A stretch of 64,000 bases of DNA from Epiperipatus broadwayi (lineage: Eukaryota; Onychophora; Udeonychophora; Euonychophora; Peripatidae). This document shows, one piece after another, positions 12,741 to 24,293 of this stretch (position 1 is the first letter of the stretch; each line of letters starts with the position of its first letter). Made by a program: the position numbers and the translations under genes. Where the stretch lies: positions 3,773,501-3,837,500 of the forward strand of contig JAQFVV010006246.1 of the NCBI GenBank assembly GCA_028023455.1, given 5' to 3'. The notes beneath the pieces were generated by a model. That model was not told the DNA's origin and ran no database searches. It saw only the letters and a list, made by a program, of their open reading frames with translations.

Positions 12741-15700
12741 GTCAAGCATTAGTGGCCTATGCCTTCCAAGCAGTTGGCCCAGGTTTGCTTCCTGGTCAAC
12801 ATATTTGACATATTGAAACGGTTGTCTTCAAGTCCCTCACCGTTTCACCAACCATCCTAATAACCCACTCGTCTGTGCTAAGTTCAAACCTGTTTAATAA
12901 GTCTAAATTAAGATTTGTAAGCTAAAAAATTGCAATCACGGCTGTATAAACAGCATTATATACGCACATACGAAAGAACGCTATAAGTGAATAGTATTGC
13001 CAGAGTTATAGCGCATAATTTTATCGCGTAATATTTTTAAACAGTAATAATGTAGCGTCAATTTATTAATTTATTACTTAAATTCGTATGTGGGAATATA
13101 ATCCACCTATATTGAATATACATATATAGCATAGTGGTGTGATTAAAATATTTATTAAATTTTAAGTTTCATTTTTATTATAAACCAATTTAATGTAAAA
13201 ACACATTGAAAGGGTGTTTGATTGCAAATGCGCTGACAAGTTTCTTTTTAAAAAGAAAAAAGATTTTTTTTCTAAAAATAAAAGTATTTTCGGAGAATTA
13301 AAAGTTTAGTAAAGTTTTTGCTGTAAACAATTGTATCAGTATATGCCACACCTGCCTTAGGTTTCTAAAAAGAAAAGCCAATTTTAAAATAATCTAGCTA
13401 ATTGATTCTAAATTAGTTTGGAGACCTCGCTAATTAAAAATATGTTTACAGCAGGGATTTTACACATAAATTATAAAATCAGAACAAAATTCCTGACTAA
13501 TTAAAATAAAATCTAATATCGGATTAAACTGATTAAAATTCGATTTAATTAAAAATTTGATAATCAGAGAAAAGTTATAACACCTAAAAGGAATGTCAGC
13601 ATGTTTGAAGTCAACCACTAATTTCATAAGCAAATTAAAAATTTTGTAATCTTGATGGAGATGAAATTCCAAGGTGTGTGGGCTGATAAGGCGATCATTT
13701 AAAAAGGCCATGTAAAGTGGAGGAGCCATCTTAGATCTTTACTTTTTGAAACCTTGACAGCTTGAATGCTACATCTGTGAAGTTTTGCCTTCTTTGATCA
13801 TCGTTAAGCTTTGGAATCCAGCGTGTATCCTGAACCAAAAGCAACCGTGAACATTTTGACATCCAGTTAAGACAATAATTTTTATATCTGTGCGAGAGAA
13901 AATGTCGGGCTAAAACAGGCAGCCTTGGCTAAGCTCCAGAGTGAAGGCGACGGCCTTTACTTCCATCCAAAAACCACCATCACCAGTATGCCGCCATAAC
14001 AGCTCCGCTTTAACTGTGGAAGAAGATGATGCCGTAAGCCGCCACAAAGACTCCCGTAACTCCAGCTCAAGTACTACAAGATGACCGTAACCTCACCATT
14101 TCTAACTGCAGTTCAATATATTAATTTTCCTTTAAGTCTAGACTTATAAAATGTATTTTAATTCTAAAATCTTGAATTCAAGTAAATTGCTAAATGTAAA
14201 ATTTTATTCTTAAATTTAATTATATAATTCTGACCTACTTTCTAATGTTTCTAACTAAATGATTTTAATAATTTTATTTTCAATTTTTCTCACTGCAGTT
14301 GTGACTATGGTTTCTTTATTTTTTTTTTATTTTAAAATATAAATTATATGCTAATGCCTCGAAACAGCGGGCATTCAATATTAATAATAAAGAGAAGAGA
14401 GAATGACCCCTCTTCATTTAATAATTATTTATCGTAGCTTAATGAGCTCGGAAGAGCACCTCTTAAATAACAGTTAAGAATTGGCTATGTGCTGATTATT
14501 ATTTTGACCTTGATTATTTAATTATTTGTTGGCAATTTTAAAATGGGAATCTTGTTTTGACCCAAAGTAAATTTCAATTTAATTTTCACTAAGCAATATC
14601 CAAGTCTTGAATAAGTATATTTGTTATCTATTTCATTTTGTAAAAGCTCTCCAAATATACTTTGTTCCACTTTTTTTGTTTTTATTAATTAATCGCGTAA
14701 TCAAATGTGTTATTTGAGATTGAAACTAGAAAGCAAAGAATATTTAAAAGTATGCCCATGATAGCATATGATTATTAAAAGGCTATATTAGAGTTAGCGC
14801 TAATGATTCCACTGATTAGCTACCGTTCTCGTACTAAATATTAAATTATTTCGACTCTTTGCTTGCGGATGTGATAATTTTATTATACATTTAAACTTTC
14901 TCGTTATGTTGCATTTTTCTTTAAGATGGGACTCGGAACGCCATCCCTCTTACACTCCTTGGGTCGCATACACGAATAAGACCTGACGTAAAATTCCAGG
15001 CAATAGTGTTAGCTACCCCAACCCTCTTTAGCAGCATGGCGATCGGTCATAGGGCCCGGTGTTGATCACAAAACCCTAAATATTAATCCATTCGCAGAGC
15101 ACATTTAGTATAACTGTTTACCAGCGCTTATAGCGCATTGGTTCTTTTGGTTGCCAACTCTTCCTCCCTTAAATTAAGTTTCAGCCATTGTCTGACATAT
15201 TCAAGAGCTAGTTTTGGTCTCATGTACAATAGTTTGAAATAATATTATAGATAAATTTGACTTTAAATGTTTCACATCTATGTGAAAACAAGGCTTCGTC
15301 TGATTGCTTAGCTGAAAACCATGGAATAAGAGGGATTAGCATAATCTGCCCCATAGCTACAATGCAGTGACTGATCAATAAGATAATAAAGCAATGATGA
15401 AAACAATATTTAACTTCATCAAATAAAATAACAAATGTAAAATAAGTTTAATTGTAAGAGAGAAGGTTAAAGCGCTCTCCAAAAATGTTAGATGCTACGC
15501 ATGATTTAATTGTAAATGCAAGAATAATATAGATAAAATCGCCAAATTTAATCTGCAAAAATAAACATACAATTTAATAAATTACTCTGATCTCGATCTT
15601 ATTTATTTCAATCCAATTCAAAATTCTCTATATTATATATGTGATTTCCGATGCATTAATTAGTTTTAAATATATACAGTTAATAAATTCCATTTTTTTT

Positions 15701-15916
15701 TGTTATGAGTCTCATTGCTTCTCCGTGACCTATGTCGGCCGTGTGGAAAGAGGTATACTACGTGTAAGTTCAAGGTGGTCATTCGTAGGGTCTTGAGTCT
15801 TGGAATCCTGGCTTACGAGTTGAAGTGCGGTCGGACTCGGGATGTTACAGTCCTAGTCTGGTCAGCTTCGGTCTCTTTTGCTTGGATTCTGAATTCTGTT
15901 ACGCGAATGTACAAAC
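12741..15916 (+). mobile_element. Unclassified 3.18-kb insertion with 14-bp flanking direct repeats
   Basis: The segment is flanked by identical 14-base direct repeats, ATAGCAGCATAAAT, at 12727-12740 and 15917-15930. If these are removed the two flanks join into ordinary AT-rich intron. The interior is visibly different, with many CpG dinucleotides (for example 12955-13095, 13800-14100, 14800-15150, 15710-15910). At its left end is a tRNA-Gly-like sequence (listed separately). Near 12965-13093 a 10-base inverted pair (CACATACGAA and TTCGTATGTG) brackets a CpG-containing stretch. Two modest open frames (13460-13729 minus, 15715-15975 plus) match no family I know, and I find no reverse transcriptase or transposase motif. 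A 14-base duplication would suit target-primed retrotransposition, but there is no clear poly(A) tail. A non-autonomous retroelement is my best inference; a composite of older pieces is the alternative. Confidence 0.5.
12746..12802 (+). pseudogene. tRNA-Gly(UCC)-like pseudogene or SINE head
   Basis: The segment aligns with the familiar glycine tRNA of anticodon UCC. It has the anticodon loop CTTCCAA inside an ATGC/GCAG stem. It also has a perfect five-pair T stem (CCAGG and CCTGG) around a seven-base loop TTTGCTT, where the tRNA has TTCGATT, and a GCATTAG/TCAACAT acceptor. Most of the D arm is missing and the T loop has lost the TTCGA core, so it is not a working tRNA. It sits six bases inside the left end of the 3.18-kb insertion, so it could be the tRNA-derived head of a SINE-like element rather than an isolated pseudogene. 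Confidence 0.6.
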
Positions 15917-15930
15917 ATAGCAGCATAAAT

Positions 15931-18900
15931 TTGTATAGTTATGACCAAAGCAATAAGAGATACCTAATAAATTGAATACTCTAATAATCTGAAGGAATGC
16001 ATTTATAAGAAATTGGCAGATAAATTGAAAAATTATTTTAATTTTACATGATCATGTGATATAGCACTCTGTATTTCAAAAATAGGAAGCCAGAAAAAAT
16101 TGGAAAAATTAATAGATTATGATCTAGCACTCTGCAGTTTAGTAAAGCCATGCAGTTGGGGAGATTTTCTAGAGGAAGTACTTATAATGCAGCTGTTAGT
16201 AAGAACAGAATAAAGTTTAATAATAGTTATTAACAGAAGGTACTATAACATGAAGCATTTCATAGATTTATGAGTCAGTTATGGATGAGGCTAATGGTTT
16301 TCAAATCTTAACATTTATAAGTAAACAGTGAATTATTCAGAAAAATCAAAGAAATATAATTAAATATAATATAAACTAAGGAAGGTTAAATATTATTACT
16401 ATCATGATTTTGAATTTAATCACTACAGATATTTAAAAAAAGTCAGACAATCTAGAGACATAAAAAGAAATATAATATGGTCAAGAAATTATTTATAGTA
16501 TTATCAGTGGGCTGAATAAAGTTTTTGTATCATAATGTGGGCCAGAATGATTGAACAATTTAGCAAAAAAAAAAATCAGAACCTAAAAATGTTATAAATG
16601 TATTTAATGACTTAAATAGGAATCAGTTATAAATAATTTATATTTTACAAAATGTTCAGTTGAAAAATATCTTTTTAGATTATATTCTTTAAAAACAAAA
16701 ATAGTTTCGTTACAAATCAAACAAACAGCTTTTTCATCTATATTTGAAAATACATATCTGAAGGTCCAATTATCATTGAAAGCACAGCATTCGGTATTAG
16801 TTTTTTTTTTAATTGGTTCATTTTATAGGCTATAAATTATATTAAATTAAAAATTGCAATAATTAGAAAAGGCATAAACCCATTTATAAAATATCGTGCA
16901 CCAATATTTTTTTCAATAAGAAGTTAACTCAAAGAACTTCGTTCAACTGATGCTACAATAATAATTAGGAAATAATACTCTGATGCTGCACAGAAGTATT
17001 CTTTAAAAATTGCAATTAACATTATTTGTGATGTGATTCCTCCCTTATTTTTATATTTTGTAATATAAAATTGGTATTTTAGAAGTTATAATTAAATTTA
17101 TGCAAGTTATGATAAATTTTTAATTGTTATAATTAGAATTTTATATTTCTCATTGCATTAGGATAAAGTTAATATTATATGAACATGTGAGTGATAGACC
17201 TAGAGATTGCAGTTTACAGTGAGTATAGTCATGTATGGATTTCCTATATTTAGGTAATGCATGGTCCCACAATTGGGTAGCCATTTAAAGTAATCAAAAT
17301 TAAATATAAAAGGAATGAACATGTGAGATCATCAGGAAATAAGACTAACTACAAGTTCTCCCAGCATTAAACAAAAGTAATCAAATCATTCATCATCATG
17401 AACAATCAACAACAATCAATATCTTAAAATATCAACTATCAGCCATGTAGCTGAATTTGAAAGGGGTCTATTTTAGACAGGCTAATTATCTAGCCATTGC
17501 CAAACTGAGATGCTGAAATATGCCGATCATTATCAATGCTCTGGCCATATAGTACCATTAAAGTACTGACTGACTATAAACTTAATTTCTAATAAAATAA
17601 AATAAATAAAATGTTGTTCATGGACTTTAAAGGTTATACTTTTGTACTATCAAGGTTTGTCATCTGAGTGTCCATAACACCAACATACACTCTCACTTAT
17701 ATATTTAAACCAACTGTTAAACTCTAATCTAGCTTGGTAAGCAAGAACTCTAGGTCTCCTGTGATTGCAAGCAAGAAAAATAATCAACATATATTTTAAA
17801 CCTATTTTAGTATTAAATAAATTCACTGGAATAACTTAAAACAATAATATGTAAATTTATTAATTAGAAACAATAGCAATAAAATCAAATTAAAGGTCTG
17901 TTAAGTATACTATAAATATAACTATATCATTCTGATTTTGATTAAAAACAAAAAAAACTATAACATTATTATTTACAAATATATCAATATGCTTATACCA
18001 CACACACCTATATAAGCACACAGATGTGTATAATAATACCAAATTTACTTTAATAATTCCAAAATAAAATAAAAACTGGAACTGAATCCTCTAGAGACAA
18101 TTATCTTTTTTTTTGTATAATTTAAATAAAACTTATTTACTTTTAAAACTTATTAAACATTTAACTGCAAAGTTAAGTCTTTGAAGTAATGTCATTTTCA
18201 ATAGATATATTCTATTCACTAGCTAATATCTGTTCATGAAGTAGATCTCCTATACGTATATTATATACTTATATGGCTGCAATAACTTCGTTTATGCTTC
18301 TTTGCTGTAAGTGAAGGAAAAGTATATATTAGATTAAGTTTTAGCATTTAGTCAGCTCTGTTAATTCTCTATAGTTTGCTGGACTTAAGGCAGGCAAGCA
18401 GAGTAGTACACAAATATAACTATGAATCACAGAAAGGCTTGCTCTTATTTCCATATGTAATCATGATATTAGTAGCATCTGGCTTGTACTCTATATCACC
18501 TTATCTTCATAATTTAATAATCTTTTTTTCTTATAGTCTGCAATGGAATTTGAAAACACAGCTAAGTAAGGTTTTTCTTTATCTTGATCAAAAAAAACAA
18601 GTTCATGACTTCTATTTATATAAATCAAAAGTAATCTTAATTAAAATTTTCTTAACACTGCAAACAAAATTATATTGTAGAATTTACAATCGAAGTATAT
18701 TACAATACTTTTTATTTATCAAAAGTAGTTTTAGTTAAAAAAAAAAACACTTTCCTACTTAATCTAATTAAAAATAGATATGGGAATTTTATAATTACTG
18801 TATTATCTATTGTAACATGAAAACAAGCTTGTTTTATTATTGTTATTTTTTAATTATCAAAATCAGAACTAAATACAACTTTAAATAGACCTTTCTTTCT

Positions 18901-19090
18901 TTTTTATGCTTGATTTAAAATACAATAATTTTATAAATCAAAATTATTATTTAAACATTAATCTGTTATTCCAGTGCATATATTTAGTAAATAAATATCT
19001 ACAATAAATTTTGTTTGTGTTCATTTCTATTTTTTATTAAACTTTATATATATATATTGCACACATGTACTGCTATGTTGTTGTTTGTAT
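15931..19090. other. AT-rich intron with a weak dispersed repeat
   Basis: No gene recognised. Around 17380-17560 there is a less AT-rich segment whose GTCTATTTTAGACAGGCTAA and CCATTGCCAAACTGAG blocks resemble the reverse complement of 35850-35960 (with the matching CAACAATCAA block near 35950-35980), so both are probably copies of one old interspersed repeat of unknown class. The 120-codon frame at 18376-18738 has no family features. Confidence 0.45.
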
Positions 19091-19094
19091 GCCA

Positions 19095-19110
19095 TGAGAC
19101 AATTGTCTCA
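19095..19110. repeat. Short hairpin shared with 36664-36683
   Basis: A perfect 16-base palindrome TGAGACAATTGTCTCA sits in a short context (GCACACA, then TTGTATGCC, then the hairpin, then AGTA) that recurs at about 36629-36690. There the stem reads TGAGAT and ATCTCA around a longer loop, so both sides of one base pair changed together. It is probably a fragment of an interspersed repeat next to the tRNA-related unit. Confidence 0.5.
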
Positions 19111-19127
19111 GTATATATATATATATT

Positions 19128-20470
19128 AGAAGTAATTTGAACTCAGACTTTTAAACTCTCTTCAGCTATCCACTCCATCCTATACAATTGATACACATGA
19201 CTACATAATGTGAAAAAGATAAATAATCACCAATATCCATATTTTATACTAAATCAGCATTCCTGAATTGGTCCAGATCATCATTGCCCAGGTTATATTA
19301 ATGTAACAAATCTTCAAACTTTAATGAACAGGCTTCGATCTTCTCCACTCTCCAACTCTTCAGCCATTCATATCATTGAAAATTTGATGGTGGAACACTC
19401 AACGCCCTTGTTGATGGCAACATTATTGTCATACCCATGTTGACTTCAAGTTACACACTCCTTATTTAAATATAGAATCTTGATATGTTCATTTAAATAT
19501 ACAGAAGAGGAATGGGCAGAATACAGGCTGAATATGTAATATTTAAATGCAAGTATATTGTTTCTACTGAACTTAATGTAATTAGAAGGGATTTGAACTC
19601 AAATTTTCAAGTTCCCTACAGCTATCCACTCCATCTTATACAACTGATACAGATGACTACATAATGTGAAAAAGATAAATGATTTCAATATTTTATTTGT
19701 AGCCAGCACTATCCTTTGTCCAGATCATCTTCCACATATATTTATATATATATTAATCAGTGCTCAGTTTATATTAACTAAATAAGTCTTCAAATTTTAA
19801 TTGACTGGTTCAATAATATTTGCATCGACAAGAGATTTCATGTTCCATCATCAAATTTTCAATGATATGGATAGTTGAAAAGGTAAAGGTGGAGAAGATC
19901 AAAGTGTTCCATTAAAGTTTGAAGATTTCTATCTTAATATAAAGTGAGCACTTATATATATTGTGTGGGATGATGATCTGGACCAACTGATGAATCTGTT
20001 TACATGAAATACATATTTGGAGATCATTTATCTTTTTCACATGTATGTTATTGTATCGTTGTATAAAATGGGTGAATAAATGTAGCAGCTTGAAACTCTT
20101 TTTAAATCCCTTCTAATTACATTAAGTTCAGCATAAACAATATACTTGTATTTAAATATTACATATTTAGCCTGTATTCTTCCATTCCTCTTCTATTTAA
20201 ATGTATGTGTTATATATAGCCTTACATGAGGTCATAGTACTTAAAATCAACATGGGTATGACAATAATATTGATTAACAAGTTTGAGTATTCATCATCTG
20301 ATTTTCAATAATAAGGATGTGAAGAGTTGGAGGTGGAGAAATTGATATTGTTATTAAATTAAGATTTGCTATCTTAACATAAACTGGGCACTGATAATAT
20401 TATATGTATGGGAGATGATGATCTGGACTAACTGTGGTGCTGATTCAGCCAATATATATATAATAATATT
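19128..20470. repeat. Inverted cluster of the ~460-bp tRNA-related repeat
   Basis: Two minus-orientation copies come first, with the shared block ATTTGAACTCA at 19135 and 19591 (period 456). Two plus-orientation copies follow, about 19840-20110 and 20225-20470. The outer parts mirror each other: the segment near 19490-19610 (GAAGAGGAATGGGCAGAATA, CAAGTATATTGTTT, GAACTTAATGTAATTAGAAG) is the reverse complement of 20095-20205 with a few changes. The symmetry centre is near 19840. On the minus strand each unit carries a B-box-like sequence around GTTCAAAT, preceded by a TAGCTGAAGAG A-box-like block. No protein is encoded. Confidence 0.8.
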
Positions 20471-20544
20471 ACCAATTGATGGTAGTATTTCTTCAAAATA
20501 AATACACAATTTATAAATAAATATTAGAAAATACAGTACTTAAA

Positions 20545-20800
20545 AGTATAAAAATATATACTATAACATCACTTAGAACTTTCAACTATCTTGTAGTTTT
20601 TGTCAACTCAACATAAAAGCCTTTCCCATAATTCCATGATGTCAACTTTCCCATAATTTTGTGATCTTAAGTTTGCTGCTTGCCTATTAATTAAATCTTG
20701 CTTGTATTTATATATTAAATTGCCTCTTTAATTTTTTTTTCTATTATTTCTTTCAATTTCCAATATTTTTACATTGCTGTAATTAAAATAAACTAAAAAT
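20545..20800 (-). repeat. Possible 3' end of a Penelope-like element
   Basis: This segment resembles 56310-56560: both contain GTAATTTTTGTCAACT-like and GTGATCTTAA blocks, then GTTTGCTGC, then TAATTAA and TTTGTATT blocks, then a T-rich run and CAATATTTTTACATT. At 56 kb the shared segment lies directly downstream (minus strand) of Penelope-type coding remnants, so here it is probably a 5'-truncated copy carrying only the 3' untranslated part. No coding remnant is visible to its right. Confidence 0.5.
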
Positions 20801-21629
20801 ATGAAATTTATTATAAGAATTGTAAATGTGGATACAGTTATGATTGTGTTTATTATACTGTTAAAATTTTAATTCTAAATATAAAAAATAATAATAATGC
20901 TAATTCTTCTGATAAAAATTTTGGATATCATACCATATATTTCGAATCAACAGGCAAGTTTCATTAAGAAAATTTATAAAGGAAAGTGATAGATTTTATG
21001 CACACCTACATAAAAAATAAAAACAATCAAAAGAAAAACTAGACAAAAAAAAGTACTTACAAAGGGAGGGCATGGAAAAAAACAAACACATATAAAAAAG
21101 GGCAAAAACAAACAAAAAAAAAAAAGAAATTTACAGCCGCATTTAAGACTATAATAAACATGATATATGGTTTTGATTTTAATTATAGCAAGTAAAAATA
21201 TTGGAAACGAAAGAAAAAAATAAAAGAAAAAAAAGACGAGTAATAAAAAACAAGCAAGATTAATAAAGCAACACAACGTAAGATCCAGAATAGGAAAGGC
21301 ACCCGGAATAGGGAAAGCGCATTAAAAGGAGGACAAAAACACAAGAAGGAGCTAAGATTTAATAAAAACTTTAAGTACTATATTTTCTAATATTTATTTA
21401 TAAATTTGCATATATATATATATATATTAAACATCATTTATCTTTTTCCATTATGTGTCATGTATATCAGTTATATAGGATGGAGGGATAGCTGAGGGAG
21501 CGAAAGCGGCAACCTTAATACATAAGTCAGTAAGCAATTAAATATAAAACGATCCTTTAATAAAAGAGGAAAAAAAAAAACAAAAGAAAGCAAGACCAAA
21601 CAAAACACGGGAAAAAAAAAAAAAAATCA
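20801..21629. other. Strand-asymmetric A-rich stretch with a repeat fragment
   Basis: From about 20985 to 21350 and again from 21550 to 21625 the plus strand is dominated by A and G, with A-runs of up to about 15. The 100-codon minus-strand frame at 20974-21276 is a poly-Phe artefact of this. Between them, 21413-21500 holds a (TA)n run and a fragment of the tRNA-related unit (ATCATTTATCTTTTTCCA, then GGATGGAGGGATAGCTGAGG). No gene is supported. Confidence 0.6.
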
Positions 21630-22640
21630 ATGGTAAGCTTAGCAAATTTTCTAAATAAATGGGCTGTGCTTATAGTGATAATCTGTAAACCAGATGGCAA
21701 TGTATACTACTTAAGCAGGGAGTATAGGAAAACAATAAATAGAAATAAGAAACATAGTATATTTACTATAAACACTCTAACTTTATTGCAAAAGTATTCC
21801 TTTTTAAAAAAATTAGCTTTAAAACTTGTTTTTTATCAAATACCAATGAATGAGGAAATGGCTAACTTATTGGTTATGACTTACACATATTTGCTTTTTA
21901 TGTGCAATAGACTGCATTTGTGATCATAAGTCTCTGACATTTTGCAAAGTCTAGATGAATGTACTATTGAGAGTTATGGAAAGGATTATTCAATATATAA
22001 AAATCTATTGATTATAACTATTTTAAAAGAAAACTATGTGAACATGCAATGAAAGATCATACAAAAAGTGAATAGAAACAAGTATGGCATGAAAAATGTA
22101 AGAAATAGAGTTTGGAACATTTTTCAGAGAAAGAGAAATAGTAGCCTTCACCTGAAAAGGCAATAACCATATTGAATCCACTGGCACCAAATCAATAAGT
22201 GAATTGCAAGCATTTTTGAGGCTGTTAAATTTTTTTAATAGTTTTCTAAGAGGAAAGGTTTATGTAATATATGATCAGTGTTGAACATTTTCAGAACAAA
22301 TAGTGTGAATATGGGAGATATCAAGAAGAGGCAATCAACTAACTCAACTCTAATAGCTTTTGATAGTTGTAATTAAATATAGATTTAACACTTACCATAG
22401 ATTTGTCAATGTATTGAACTGACATAATAATAGAAAACATCATTAAGACAAAAGTCAAGTAGTTTATACCTTATATAAAATACCCAAAATAAAGAAATAT
22501 TACTGTCAATTGAGTAAAGAGGCTTTGCCAATGGCATTCAGACTAAGAAAAATCCATCAATATTTGCATGGAGAATTCAGAAGACATAAAACACAAACAT
22601 ATAGTAAAAATATTAGCTTAAAATGTACTTATACTTGATC
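21630..22640 (+). pseudogene. Gypsy-type LTR retrotransposon pol remnant
   Basis: Decayed copy of reverse transcriptase plus RNase H. The 97-codon frame at 21630-21923 shows the N-terminal RT signature in order: KWAVLIVIICKPDG, then REYRKTIN, then YQIPMNEE and NRLHL, matching the family pattern of a K-P-D-G block, a D-Y-R-x-x-I-N block and a Y-Q-Q-I-P block. The catalytic aspartate expected in the L-D-L position reads L-A-L. Downstream, in other frames, come a ~NPLAPNQ and LQAFLRLLNFF connection (about 22150-22240) and an RNase H segment CQLSKEALPMAF then IHQYLHGEF (about 22505-22575). The stretch that should hold the YxDD motif (about 21930-22040) is broken. LTRs, protease, gag and integrase were not found. 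The A-rich tract lies directly to its left. Confidence 0.75.
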
Positions 22641-23341
22641 ATGTGATCCATAATGGTGAGATAACTTAATTTATTGTGTTCCTGTGTTTTTGTACCGATT
22701 TATAATAGCAAGTGAAATACTTGAATTGATTTCAAGTCAGTATAGATGCTTTAGTAGAAAATATTAACTATACTTGTTAAGATTGAAATTTTTAAGTCGG
22801 ATTTTTTGGGAGTCTGTAGACATCAAAATGGCATTTGATCTTTTTATTTATTTTTAAAGATAAAATAGGAAAACCTACAATAGGAATTTGAGAAATTTTT
22901 TAGTATATAGAAAAATCATTGATCACATAATATTTGCCAGTTTTCATTGGTAAGTACATAAAATGTTTGAAACTGGTGTTTTAGATTAATAGAATTATTG
23001 TATGGTGAAACTATTTTTCTATATAAAGTTTAAATTTTTATTTGTAATTAAGGGAAGGTTTAATAACATAACAAAAAATATAACATTTTATATGTGTTTG
23101 CTGGATACATAGTATGCTATTTTTTATCAAAAAAATATTTAATCGTCTTTCTTCTTTAGAACTTTTTTACATAAATATAGTTAGCTCTAAATATAATTAT
23201 TAAAATCTGTTAAAACAATAATCTATTATCTATACTTTTATTCAAATTATTCTAGAATAATGGAAGAAATTCTGATATAAATAATTATTTTTGAGAATAA
23301 AAAGAATTTTTAAAAATTATATGGATTTTTTGTTTTTTTAG
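22641..23341. other. End of the 14-kb intron
   Basis: AT-rich sequence leading to a T-rich acceptor (TTTTTTGTTTTTTTAG) for the next exon. Nothing else recognised. Confidence 0.6.
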
Positions 23342-23549
23342 ATAATTGATGGAAATTCAGTGAATGGAGTTTCTCTTGGAAAATTTTGTGGGCATGAGAT
23401 ACCTGACTCTGTTTCTAGCTCAGGAAATCAAGTGTATATACATTTTGTGGCTGATGCTTCAATTAATTTTCAAGGTTTTGTACTTAAATGGAATGCTATT
23501 AATGAAGAAGCACCTACTCCCACACCTTCCCCTTCTGAAGACGCTGAAA
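23342..23549 (+). CDS. CUB-domain exon (second half of second CUB plus Pro/Thr linker)
   Basis: Internal exon: acceptor TTTTTTTAG, donor GTAAGT. It begins on a codon (phase 0), which fits the phase-0 end of 9108-9286, and ends with one base. It gives 69 codons. Residues 1-50 complete a CUB domain: IIDGNS, LGKFCG, IPDSVSSSGN, VYIHFVADAS and FQGFVLKW. The cysteine in KFCG pairs by family rule with the one in GCRYDF of the preceding exon. Residues ~51-69 form an acidic, Pro/Thr/Ser-rich linker (APTPTPSPSEDAE), a likely O-glycosylated spacer before the next CUB. Two overlapping ATG frames exist; the frame with the CUB motifs is the one starting at 23342. The intron before it is 14,055 bases and the one after is 13,777. 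Confidence 0.93.
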
Positions 23550-24285
23550 GTAAGTTATAATAACATTACTTAATTATATTTTCACAACAGAATGTTTACG
23601 TTAATCATGATATCTTGACAACCAAAAATCATTTATGCATAAATCAATTATTAATTATCTTGTATATTTTTCTAAAACTAATCTTTTTTACATGATCATC
23701 ATTGAGCTTTCTTTCTGTCATGATTGCTTAAATTCTGATTGCAATTTATAATTTTCAAACAATGGTAACTATAAATTATCAGGCAGAAATGAAACAAAAT
23801 GCCAGCAAATGCCTTTATGCTATAAGTTTACTTCTTATAAGAAGAAAAACATATTTATGATTTACATTTGTGCAAATAGAAGCCAAGAAACATAATCATT
23901 TATTGAATTAAAATTAACTTACTGAATGACCAAACCATGCTTATAAACCAAATTTCCTATGGCATTGTTGTATAAATATTCTCTCTGAGCGCAAATCAAT
24001 TTTTCATCAAAATACGTAGGTCAAATCAAGTTTAAGAATTTTCAACAGGTTATTAAAAGACTATATAAAGTAGAAAAAAGAATACATAATAAAAATTACA
24101 TTTTCATACATTAAAATCTAGTCTATTGAATAATATACAATTTATTAGCAGAAACATTAAATATCAAGTCAGTATTTTGTACTTTAAACATATGCTGTCA
24201 TTTAAAGTAATTGTTTCTTATTGTATCAACAACTAAAAAATTGTTTTTTTTTAAGATTCTTTCATAATTATTATTTAAAACTATG
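23550..24285. other. Intron before the hAT insertion
   Basis: AT-rich sequence with no recognised element. The left target duplication of the hAT transposon lies at 24286-24293. Confidence 0.6.
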
Positions 24286-24293
24286 ATTTAGAA

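Noticed and set aside
12746-12802. Functional tRNA-Gly gene
   Set aside because: The D arm is missing and the T loop lacks the TTCGA core; recorded as a pseudogene or SINE head instead.
13460-13729. 89-codon minus-strand frame
   Set aside because: Protein-like at its start but unrecognised, with no second supporting feature.
15715-15975. 86-codon frame in a CpG-rich segment, possible gene
   Set aside because: No recognisable domain and no splice or promoter context; kept only as part of the unclassified insertion.
18376-18738. 120-codon frame, the longest non-transposon frame in its intron
   Set aside because: Hydrophobic, AT-driven composition with no motif; no splice-consistent link to the CUB gene.
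20974-21276. 100-codon minus-strand frame rich in Phe
   Set aside because: Low-complexity product of A-rich plus-strand DNA; no membrane-protein family pattern beyond homopolymer bias.
23364-23573. 69-codon frame overlapping the second CUB exon
   Set aside because: Shadow frame of the exon at 23342-23549, reading through the donor site.
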